Source: Microbotryum silenes-acaulis
Lineage: Eukaryota > Basidiomycota > Microbotryomycetes > Microbotryales > Microbotryaceae
Direction of reading: 5' to 3'
Assembly: GCA_003665825.1 (NCBI GenBank)
Contig: QPFY01000023.1
Span: 185,681-249,680 of the forward strand
Length of the DNA: 64,000 bases
A program made the translations under genes and the position numbers. Below, in pieces: positions 34,601-44,229 of the stretch. How positions within the stretch are numbered: position 1 is the stretch's first letter; each line of letters begins with the position of its first letter. The notes under the pieces are model-generated. The model did no database searches, had not been told where the DNA came from, and was given only the letters and a program-made list of their open reading frames with translations.

Positions 34601-36184
34601 TCGAATTGGCAACTCACTCGAGTACGCAATGTTTCACTCGTCGAGTGAACAAACGCCACAACTCGTCGTTGCCTTTGTCAGTGCCTGCAAAACTCATTTA
34701 TCTGGTCAGTCATCATATTTTCAGCCAATTGATGCACCCCAGCGGTCCGACGGAGACGAACGAGTAATGTTAGGGAAATATCCAATGAGGATCATGCCCC
34801 CATAAGGGCCCCTCTTGAGAAAGCCGGCGTTGTTTCCGAGCGAGAGGTAGATCGGATGGGCGGAGGCTGTGCCGGTTCCCATGGCCAGTGCTGTTGCGTC
34901 GTGCCCCGTATCGATGCGAATGCCGAAATGGCGTCTATCGGGTAGAGCACACTGTTGCAATATCAGTCAGCTTGCCGAATGGTGGGGTGCTGGGCTCAGG
35001 GAGTAGGTCGACTCACCTGAAAGTCCCAGGCCTCTGTGCCTGTAAGCGGTTCGGAATAAAAGCGGGTTTCGGAACCGTCTTTGTGAACTTGGAACAGTTG
35101 TTCTGGAGCAAAGCTCTGGTGGCCCAAAAAGGCGGTGGACGAGAGAAGATGACGCAGGACCGCCTCCGCATCGCGAATATAGTAGTCGAACGACTGCGAA
35201 ATCATTCGGGTTGCCCCGCCGCACGTCAGCGGCGGTATCCGCGGCTGTAGCATGAACGTTCTCACCTGGTCCAAGAAAGGAAGACTGCCGAACCCCTCAG
35301 GAATACCGAGATTTCCTCTCGTCAATTTTAAGGATTTCTTCTTCCATTCGGTCCACTTTGCTGCGGACGTCAATTGGATGATCAAGTCAAACTCAGCATG
35401 AGGATAGAATACACCAAGACCTGGACAAACGCACCATAAGGAACCTTTTTCAGGATTTTACGATAAGCTTTGCGAGTCTTGTATTGATACTCGAGCTGTG
35501 AGAGTTAGTTGATCGATTGATTAGCTCGCTGCAGTGGCCACCCGACACAGTCTAGCTTCCAGCGCCTGGACAGGCAGTGAACGCCGTAGTACTCGTACTC
35601 ACTCCGGCTTTTCTATGAAGGTGCAATAGATCATCGAAGACCCTCTTCGAAAAGCGGTTCTTCTCCGCCAGTCTGGCGAATTCGAAGCTGAGTTCGTCCT
35701 CGAAAGGAAAGTAGGGATTGGTCGGATCATGCAGGCGCGCGTCGTGCGTCGGAGGAGGCGATTGGGTCTCGCAGTAGTTCCCTTCGGCGTCGCACGCCCA
35801 TCCCGCCTCGGGGTATGACTCAGCCCGGAACTTCCGATGCTGCCGACGGTCCCAATGTGTTTGCTTGGCCCGTCCCTCGTCGTCCGACTCCGTTGATGAC
35901 GCGTCAGAATCCGATTCGCTGGCGCTGACGTCCGAGTCGTATGGGATGCCGAGCCGTTCGCAAAGCCGCACACGATTTTGGTACTCGATATTGGCTTGAA
36001 CCGTCGCGTTCCATGTGAGAGCAGCGAGCCGCTGTTGTTCGGCTTCGTCGGCAGTGCAAGGTTCCTTGTCGACAGGCGGCCGATGTATCTGTCGCCTGTG
36101 CAGAGACAACCCCCGCAGAGACCTGAACTCACGCTCACAGTAGTCAAAGTCACATGCGTAGGCCACGCGCGGCCCTGGATCCAT
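31692..36184 (-). CDS. Plavaka-type transposase (multi-exon)
   Basis: First exon 36184-35603 has an ATG, a C2H2 finger near residues 10-34 (C-x4-C-x12-H-x4-H), an acidic Ser-rich linker and the family block NPYFPFEDELSFEFARLAE. Following exons give, in order: a YKTRKAYRKIL block (35495 downwards); SFDYYIRDAEAVLRHLL; an Asp-containing DRRHFGIRIDTGHDATAL with HPIYLSLGN and GGMILIGYFP; LCADGHYRFARVYFGPTAVDYPEACWL; a Leu-His segment near 34.05 kb; NWTGAHTRKL-type sequence; and FNWPRLHAIGHYPEW near 33.15 kb. The order and spacing match basidiomycete Plavaka transposases (DDE type). The last exon ends at a TAG at 31692. Not every exon between 33.9 and 31.7 kb was resolved, so intactness over the full length is likely but unproven. 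Confidence 0.8.
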
Positions 36185-36619
36185 GCAGTGACAGAGCCAG
36201 TGTGAAGGCCGGCGAGTATCGTAGATTGAAGTCGCTATGCGGCGAAGGCAAGAGGGATCGACTGCGCCTCTTACGCCTGTTGATAGGGGGCCGAGACTTG
36301 AATAGATTTGTGAGTAAGGCAGAAGAGATTCCCTCGCGCGTCGCCCACGCGGCCAGAGGGTGTCGAACCGCTGGTCAGCGCTTCAGCCCTCCAACTTGGC
36401 GTGAACCGGGCCTTTGCTCGGACGCGAGCGCGAGCGCCGTCGCGTCGAAGTGACTCGCATTAGGCCACGGCCGCGTGTTGTTTACCAAGGCCACGCGCCG
36501 TCACGGGCCTCTTTTTCCTTCCTCCCGCTCACTGCCGCCGCCAACGATCCCCACCCGTCCCTCTTGCGCCCACCCTCGCCTGTCCATCTCGCCCTGACCG
36601 GTTCCTTGTGAATCGATCC
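36185..36619. promoter_or_regulatory. Bidirectional promoter inside the transposon
   Basis: The 435-bp gap between the divergent start codons of the transposase (36184) and the accessory gene (36620). It is GC-rich with no extra ORF of note and presumably drives both genes. Confidence 0.5.
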
Positions 36620-38800
36620 ATGGCACCTGCCCGGCAGGCATCGAAAGGTGTGGCCAAGGCGGTAGCCGCCGACCGGGACACCGTCAGCGACCGGCGGGAT
36701 CAACGCGCGGTCAAAACAAAGGCCAAGCAGGTTCGAGCGCAGAGCAAGGCGGCGGCCGCAAAGGCGGCCAAGCAGGCCAAAAATGCGAAGTCCAGAAAAG
36801 CGGCCATCTCCCTCGCCAGCGCGAATGCTTATCAGTCTGTCGCAGACCTTCCTGAGTGAGGAGCCTTTGATTTCGGTTAATACCATCTATCTATGTGTCT
36901 GGCATGTCAAACTCATCTCGTACGTCCATAGGAACAAACGCGGTCAAGACTCGGAACACGCTCCTGCTCTCGCCTGCGACAAGCCGGGTAAGAAGGGTCG
37001 CAAGTGAGTTCAGCGCTCAGTGGTGGCGTGGATCATATCGTGACGCGCGGCAGCAGACATTGAGTCGCGCCAGTATTTTGCAGATCTAAAGCTTCGATCA
37101 CCCTACCCGACCCTGCTGCATCCTCTACTGAGACGCTGCTAGTCGTCAACGGCCGCGTAGGCCGTAGCAGTCGTCCGATCGAGATGCACGGTGAGCCAGG
37201 TCTACACCATCGCACTGAGTTAATATTTACGAAGCGGTTACTGTCTATACCGCGCATACCATATCAGAAGAAGACCAGGACGAAGACGATAGTGAGGACG
37301 ACGATGATAGTGAGGACGACGATGATAGTGAGGACGACGATGAGAGCGACAGCGACGAGAGCGGCGACGAAGACGACGATGATGATGCCGATGAGGGCGA
37401 GGACGAGGACGGAGACGGTACGGTGGTTCTTAGCATCAATTGCCACCACGTTTTTGTGCTGATATTTCACTGGCAGACTTCGCGAGGGCTTGCAAGGAGA
37501 AGGTGAGATTGTCTTTTCTTCCCTGAGAAGCAACTAGTGCCTGACTGCTGCCATTTGATCCTTGCATGCGGGCAGGTTGTCGCATCCTCGGCCGCGTCCA
37601 GAGTCAGGTCGAGTACTACCCAAGCCCCTACGGCATCCGCTTCATCATCTGCATCTGAGCGGAACCCCGGGCAACTTCCAGCTCGCGAAGGCTTGTTGCC
37701 GTCGTCCAGGAGCACCTCTGCGCGACGGAACCGAATCAATGTCAAGGCCGACCCTCTACCCCCGGATGAAGCCGAGGTCGCCGCAGTCTGGTACAAGCAC
37801 ATTTTCCTGATGAATATCCAAAAGGAATCTGGATTATGGGTAACGGCGTCGCAGATTCGTGACCAGCTTTTGCAAGTCGCCAAGACTTATCCGATCGTAA
37901 CCGACGATAAAACCTACGAGGTAACCGACGCGATGGTAGCAAAAGTATGTCTCACACTACCCGAATTTCTCCCTGCTTGGGTCACAGACTGACATAGCGA
38001 GCCTACACTTCACTAACAGGTGCGGGCAACAAACCAGGCGGTACTATCGATGATGAGGACGGAGGCCGAGGTACCTACACTGGCTGCGTACAAAATTGAC
38101 GAGGGCGGCGGGGAACTGGCAACCGCATCAGCCACGTCCCTTCTTAGCGAGGCTAAGAATTGTTCGGAGGGGTTCTTGGAACTTCGCTGTGGCCCCACTT
38201 ACAGGGTGAGCTTCAAAGAGTTGTACTCCCGCGCAGCGCTGAACTTCGGTGTTCACTTTTTGCGTGCCTGCAGCAATACCTTCCGGCCGGCCAGATGCCA
38301 CAGGACCTGTCAAACCCATTGTTCTACACTCTCGCCGCCGTGTTCGCAGTCCGCGCCAAGAGCAAAAAGCTGGCCTCTCTCGACTGGGAAACGCTTGATT
38401 TAACGAAGCCGCACCAGCACGCCATCGCTTTTGGGCTAGTGTGTCACGCTTATGCTGCGGTGAGTCGAGACTTCTCCGGGATCATCCGGCTGGCGTTCGA
38501 CCTAACATTGTCTACTGGTCTCATCGATAGGCGCGCGTGTCTCTCGAGCGGGTGTTCAATTCAAATGCGGAATTTTCGGGCGAGGTTCAAGCACCTTTCG
38601 TTGCCGGCATAATGAGCCGTTTCCGCAGCGGGGGGTATGCCTCAAGTTCAGACTTGATCACGAAGCGCGTTTGGGCGAGTGTGGAGGCAGCGTGGCCGAG
38701 AACTCGCTCGAGGCGGGGACGGAGGTCGGGTACTTCGGCAAACTTTGCCCCGATTGATACGCAAGAAGCGGTCGCTCAGAATGAGTTATTTGGTTGGTAG
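36620..38800 (+). CDS. Transposon accessory gene, unknown function (533 aa)
   Basis: Nine exons: 36620-36855, 36932-37003, 37084-37190, 37268-37417, 37477-37502, 37576-37944, 38020-38205, 38274-38459, 38531-38800. Residues ~1-80 are an Ala/Lys/Arg-rich basic helix; ~140-190 are an Asp/Glu/Ser run (repeats of SEDDDD), encoded by a GAGGACGACGATGATAGT minisatellite; ~200-250 are Ser/Ala-rich; from ~270 on there is a folded, mostly helical part with VWYKHIFLMNIQ, NPLFYTLAAVFAVRAKSKKLA and FGLVCHAYAA. It vaguely recalls the DUF6532-type domains found in basidiomycete genomes, but I am not sure. The gene is inside the element, divergent from the transposase, and all nine exons join in phase, so it is probably a genuine element-encoded partner. 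Confidence 0.7.
37278..37400 (+). repeat. Acidic-repeat minisatellite inside the accessory gene
   Basis: An 18-bp unit GATAGTGAGGACGACGAT is repeated about three times from 37290, followed by degenerate GAC/GAT codons. It encodes Ser-Glu-Asp repeats in frame. Confidence 0.75.
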
Positions 38801-38929
38801 TAACTTAGTACTCAGCACTGCAGAATTAGAAGTGGAATATAAGTATAAAGAAGTACTACCAGGCATAGCATTGGTCGCTAAAGTGCGCTTATACACATAA
38901 TAGCACTGAATCAGGTTGCTGTTGCAAAA

Positions 38930-39128
38930 CCACTATAAAGTGCACTAAATGGCACGAAAGCACTAAATGGCACAAAGTGCACTAAATGGCACGGAAGCAC
39001 TAAATGGCACTTAAGTTAAGTGCCTTTTAAGTGTCATTTAGCGACCCACCGGAGATTATAGAAAACGAGCTAAATTTCACTAAAGTTCGCTAAAGTGCGC
39101 TAAAGTGCGCTAAATTGCACTAAAGCGC
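38930..39128 (+). repeat. Right subterminal repeat array
   Basis: At least four CACTAAATGGCAC units (38948-39012) and then CTAAAGTGCGCTAAAGTGCG-type units (39060-39128) up to the right TIR. Confidence 0.8.
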
Positions 39129-39129
39129 G

Positions 39130-39148
39130 AGTGGCAAAGTTGCTGATG
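39130..39148 (-). repeat. Right terminal inverted repeat of the 7.8 kb transposon
   Basis: AGTGGCAAAGTTGCTGATG, the exact reverse complement of the left end. Followed by TTGCAAC. Confidence 0.9.
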
Positions 39149-39532
39149 TTGCAACTTGCGAAATTGACGATCAGCGACCTCGGTCCTCGGCAACTCTCGA
39201 CCGAACTGCCGAGGGGAGATGATCACGTGATTCAGTCTCGGTCGGCAGAGACACGGTAGGTAGTGTACATACGCGAACGACTGGTCAAGAGGATGGGATG
39301 GGAGAGCCAAACGCAGGATCATATTCCTGTTCGGGTACATAGCCACCTTTCCACGTCGCCACGGTGCCGGGAGGAGACCCGACACGGCTGCCGAGTCGTT
39401 GTCCGCGTCGGAGATGGGGGCCAGTGGGGGCCTCTTTCACCCTCGGGCGGTCGTCTCGCGCATTATTGCCTCTCTCTTTCCCCGCCGCATGCGGTCGTAG
39501 CATTGATACAAATCTCTTCGACCCTCGCCTCC

Positions 39533-41189
39533 ATGACCTCGGCCGCCACGTCGAACCCGATCCCGGCTCCTCAACCCATCCACCATCGCACCGGCTTCGA
39601 GAGGGAGGCTTCCCTGTCCCCTCTCCGGGCCTCAGCGACTCTCGGCGCGGGAGCGAGACGGTTCTCCCATTCTCGCGGTCGACCTTCGACAATTGGCAGT
39701 AGCGTTAGGTCCGAATCGATCAGCTTGGACCGTGGTTCGGATTCGGGGAGTCGAGCACCGCTTTGGAGGGCGCTCAGATCGACTAGTCGAGGAGGAACTG
39801 CGAACACTTACGGAGGCGCAGCACCGGGAGGTGGGGCTTCCTATGTCGATGATTCCCCACCTCGGAGTTTCAATCCGATGGGCACCGCACGGCCCAGTCA
39901 TCACAGAGGCTCGGACGCGACGTCGACTACCATCGTATCCAACGTCCACAGGCCGACATGGGTCGAAAGACTACCGCCCGAGCTCGCACATTTCCTTGGT
40001 CACAGACCTCCTACAAGGCGAGCTCAACCGGGATCTTCCCCGGATGCCAGATCGGACAAGTTCTGACGCCGCGATCCCCGCTCGCCCCTTCATCTAATAT
40101 TAGGCCCCTCTCCTCTCGCTTGTTGACGCCCTTCGCATTCCTCCCAAAGCAAGGCGAGAATATCTTGATCACATGGGTGGGCTCATTCGTCTCGATCCTC
40201 ATCGCTTGCGCCTTGTCGTCTGTCTTTGCCTTCGAATGGACCCAAGTGTTACCGTTGGCGATTGGCTCGCTCGGCGCCACAGCCGTCCTGGTGTATGGCG
40301 TTCCCGAAGGACCTCTATCCCAACCTCGCGCACTCGTGGGAGGGCATCTCTTTTCCGCTTTGACGGGGAGCATAGTACGTCCCTTCCTTCATCATAAGTT
40401 TCCTGGGCTAGAGAGCTAAGACCTGACTCCGAAATCAACTCTCATAGATCGGTCTCCTCTTCTCCCTGTTTCCCAAATGGTCGAATGCCGACTTAGCCTC
40501 ACGGAACGAGTTCTCGGGTCTCGTTCCCGTCGCATTGGCTCTCACTGTTGCAACAAGTATCTCAGTAATGCAATTGACCAAAACTGTGCATCCACCAGGT
40601 GAGTTGGAAAGTTGATGGTCGTGGACACAGCTAAGCACTCGCTCATGCTAATGGAGCGGAAAACATGTTTCCGGATCGCTCGTTGACAGGAGGTGCGACA
40701 GCTCGTAAGTCTCACCGGTACGCGCTTCATTCTTGAGTCCTTCTCATCGGACATCATCTCCTTTTGATTCTTTAGTCATCGCCGTCACACAACCCAAGCG
40801 ATGGGCCTTTGTCCTGCTCATCACCTCGACTGTCGCGCTGATGGGTCTCTGGGGCATGATCATCAACAATCTCGGTCGAGGGAGACGATACCCCGTTTAG
40901 TGAGTAGCCCGGTATCTCTTTTACTTTGAGCGTCTCGATACTGACCCTGTCAGCTATCGTTTTTACTAGTTGGTGGGCTCCAGCAACAACAAGTACCGCA
41001 CCTCCTTTGGTCGACATGAGCACGAGTAAAACGGACGAAACCGAACTCAAGGAAACAATTCCGACGGGGATAAGTATAGAGGATGATGAGGGAGGGGCCC
41101 GTTGGTTGGGTTCGGTGGGTGAAGAGCTGGAGAGTGAAGGGGAGGAGGAAGTCACGAGGGGGAGGAGCTCGACGGCTAGGAGGGGTTGA
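39533..41189 (+). CDS. HPP-family integral membrane protein
   Basis: Likely six exons: 39533-40059, 40104-40374, 40448-40598, 40690-40704, 40776-40899, 40970-41189; 435 aa. A ~150-residue Ser/Arg-rich disordered N-terminus ends in LPPELAHFLGHRPP, after which come the HPP landmarks: a membrane segment WVGSFVSILIACALS, GSLGATAVLVYGVPEGPLSQPR, LVGGHLFSALTG and the name-giving TVHPPGGATALIAV spread over a 15-nt exon. Plant members of the family transport nitrite into chloroplasts; fungal functions are not settled. The C-terminal ~60 residues are acidic and soluble. The first intron is doubtful: it is only 44 nt with a GTTCTG donor, and other joins are possible. The gene starts 385 bp right of the transposon end. 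Confidence 0.82.
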
Positions 41190-41326
41190 TGGGCGGCGAG
41201 GGCTTAGGCGAGGAATGATATCTTCCTAGGGAACGAAGGAATGTACGCAGATCATGTTACCCTGTTGTTGTTGTATTTTTTGTATCAACTGTGTGGATTC
41301 GTCTCAATTATCTTCAGGCCATAAGT

Positions 41327-44229
41327 CTATCGCCCCTCCGTAAGAACCGGCAATGCATCCCGCAACCCAGTCAAATCCCCCACCGCTTCCGAACTCATCA
41401 AAGTCCTCGCCGCCGCCTGTTGAGCAACATCCACAACCCCCTTCAACTCATCAAAATCATCCAGGCTTTTTCCTCTACTCATCAAAGCCCCCAAAGCCCC
41501 CGCTAACGAATCCCCGGCCCCAGTAACGGAAACGATCTCCCCTTCTCCCATCTCAACACCGGGACAATAAGCAACGACGACGGCCTCCCTCCCCGTCTTT
41601 GTACAAGGTGCAACGACGACGTTTTTCCCTTGTTTCTTCCGCCATTGAGTCACTAGATCCCCTCCGCTGATTCGTTGGATGACGACGACGCCCCTTTCCC
41701 CCGCTTTGACGAGTACACATCCGACGAGGGGTAAGAGCCTCACAGCCATTTGGACAACGCCTTGCCCCGTGATCCATTCGGGGAGATCTCTAGCCAAGAG
41801 GTGATGAGGTAAAGTAATGAAGTCGAACCAGTTGCCGGCTTTCCAATGCGGTTTCGTGGGGGATGTATCTGTGACGTGTTCGTAGAGCACTTGTAGTTCT
41901 TGAATGTTGGGCGTGATTAGACTGACAAAAGGGGTTTCTTCGATGGGGGGTCGGCCAGCCGAGGAAGGGAGGGGGTCGGAAAGGGCTCGGAGAATCTTGA
42001 GTGATTGGGCGTTCGAGGTGGGCTCGAAGATGGTCTGAATCTCCTTCTCCCGACAGTACCCTAATACTGCCGTCAACAACGATATTGAGAGGTTGCCATC
42101 CATCACCACAGTATTCGGTTCGGCCCGCTTCAACTTCTCAAGTACCTCCTGAACGGGTAACGAAGCCGCGATCGACATGTCTGCCACACCGCCCACAAGT
42201 CCACCTTTTTCGTCCAACAAATACCCACACGTAGCTGTTTGACCATCCTTGAGCGATGAAATCAAGCCATCGCTCCGCATACCACGATCCCCGAGTCGCG
42301 TCCGCGCGAGAGATCCTAGAGGATCGTCCCCTATCGCCGCGACGAGCAGGACGTCGGATATGCCAATGGATCGGGCAGCGGCAGCGACATTGCCTGCAAC
42401 ACCGCCGAGAGAAATATGGACGGAGCCTGGGGAGGTAGTCTGGAGTGGTGAAGAGGTTGGGATCATTGAGATGTCGACCGCGAGAGACCCGATGACGACG
42501 AGAGCTGCGGAGGCGGAAGGTGGTGGCGGGCCCGGAGTGGCTAGGGCTGGCGGAGCCGAAAGTGAGGTTGCGGGTCGTGAGAAACCAGGTAACGCTGGAG
42601 CATGCGTTTTTATCGGATGGCTCTGCTATTCCAGGTGTCGAAGAACGCTCAGCTAAATGACAACGTGACGTAACGGGGCAAATCATCACACCTCTTTCAT
42701 GAGCCGAGCATATTCTTGCGCCACCCTGCCTCCCACTCTGACATTGTTCTTGATGAGTGCCCGATCTGTGATAAAGTCTAGCACCATTCAGTGTCCAGTA
42801 AAGAATGGGTGATCTTATCATCGTCGGGGACTCACTGGAAATGACAGCTCTACCCCCGGTCAACTGCCCGACCCTAGCGAGCAACCAAGGCGTGACGGCT
42901 TTGCCACTCTTGGCCATGCCATTCTCCACGCTTTCCCGAACGGCTCGCTCGACCGCCTTTTGAATTGCGGCACCTTCTGGGTGGTGTTCCTTTGGTATCG
43001 GAACACCAAGCAGGAGCGAGCTTTGAAGACCTAGCCGATCTGTCATAGCTGGTGCAGGCGAAGGTAGAAGTGCTGTTAGGCCAGACCAAGAATGCGCATG
43101 GCAGCCGACGACGAACCAATGATCTCGGCTGCTTCTGCCTCGGTGTTGATTCGCATCGGTGACTTGAATCCCGATGTGGGCGAATAGAATGCTGGCCACT
43201 CATCAGTAGCGAGGGATGCGACGGGCACGGCATGCGCTTCCTGTGGATGGTATCGTCCAAGCATCCAGATCAGCCCATCCGTCAATCCGCATGGATTTGC
43301 CAGGTAGAGTCGACAATGTACAAGGTACTCAAGGGTGAGTCCTATATCCAGAATCGACTTTGATCCAGCGCAGACGACGGCAACAGGGGTATCGGCGAGA
43401 GCGATCAAGTCGGACGAGATGTCGAAACCTTGTGAATGTACCTCGAACCGTCCGAGTCAGCACCTCGGATGTAGTCGAGATGTATCCTACCCGTTCGATC
43501 AACAATACTCACTTGTCTCTGCACCTCGATGTACACCACCTATCCCGCCGGTGGAGAAAACCTTGACGCCGACCATATGTGCTATCGCCATCGTCGCCGA
43601 GACCGTCGTACCACCTGAGAGACCCTGCCCCAGTCGAGTTTTCCCACGCAATGAATAAGAGGTGAGCTATCCTTCCTGGTCTATTGAACGTGAATCACTC
43701 TCGTACCTTGACCAAGCATGCCCCCAGCTCCCTTCTCCCCACCTTCCACAATTCCGAATCGCTCTTGTCCGTCGAATGTGCCTTATCGGCCAGTTGTGCA
43801 AGCTGTTGCGGCTCGAGGCCGACTTTGATCCTCCCATCGAGGATGGCGATGGTTGCTGGCACAACTCCCTGGTCTCTAAGAATGGTCTCGCATTCCAAAG
43901 GTAGCTCGTAGCAATGCGGTGGTGACATGCCTGTGCAACACCAGAGCCGGTCGAGCAAGTGAAGAAAGGATAAGCAGCCGCCAAAGTCGCCCTAGAAAGG
44001 CTTCTGCACAATCTGCTAGCTTACCATGCGTGATCAACGTCGATTCGAGAGCTACGACAGGTGCCCTCTCCGCTTGAGCTTGCTGTATGGCAGGGTGAAC
44101 GTCGATTGCCAGCGAGGCTATCGACGAGGTGGACGGCAGTCGCCAGCGTTGGAGGGAGGAGATAGAGAAGGACCGTTTTGTCTTCACGCAAGAACAAGTC
44201 CGCCCTACTGGAGCCCTGACGGACGCCAT
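41327..44229 (-). CDS. Bifunctional pseudouridine-metabolising protein (glycosidase + PfkB kinase fusion)
   Basis: Eight exons: 44229-44025, 43930-43707, 43624-43513, 43428-43322, 43240-43117, 43048-42836, 42777-42692, 42625-41327; 789 aa. The N-terminal half is a pseudouridine-5'-phosphate glycosidase (YeiN/IndA type): [70 protein letters not shown]. The C-terminal half is a PfkB sugar kinase: [12 protein letters not shown], the di-Gly motif [15 protein letters not shown] and the anion-hole motif [13 protein letters not shown]. Pseudouridine is phosphorylated and then split to uracil and ribose 5-phosphate; fusing the two steps in one chain is known in S. pombe and other eukaryotes. The N-terminal ~45 residues (Arg, Ser, Thr) could be a mitochondrial presequence. 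Confidence 0.92.

Larger units (their letters stand above)
31331..39148. mobile_element. Plavaka-like (CACTA-related) DNA transposon, 7.8 kb, apparently complete
   Basis: Bounded by a perfect 19-bp terminal inverted repeat, CATCAGCAACTTTGCCACT at 31331-31349 and its reverse complement at 39130-39148. Both ends carry AT-rich subterminal arrays built from CTAAA + GTGCG and ACTAAATGGCAC units, in opposite orientation. A dinucleotide TT abuts each end outside the repeat, a possible 2-bp target-site duplication. The interior holds two divergent genes: a minus-strand transposase (31692-36184) and a plus-strand accessory gene (36620-38800), with a ~435-bp shared promoter between them. No in-frame break was seen in the parts I could follow, so the copy may be recent. 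Confidence 0.85.

Noticed and set aside
36414..36611. Short plus frame upstream of the accessory gene
   Set aside because: No homologous features and it ends before the accessory ATG; belongs to the bidirectional promoter.
38930..39128. CRISPR-like array impression from evenly repeated CACTAAATGGCAC units
   Set aside because: Units are short, unequally spaced and mirrored at the other transposon end; they are subterminal repeats in a eukaryotic element.
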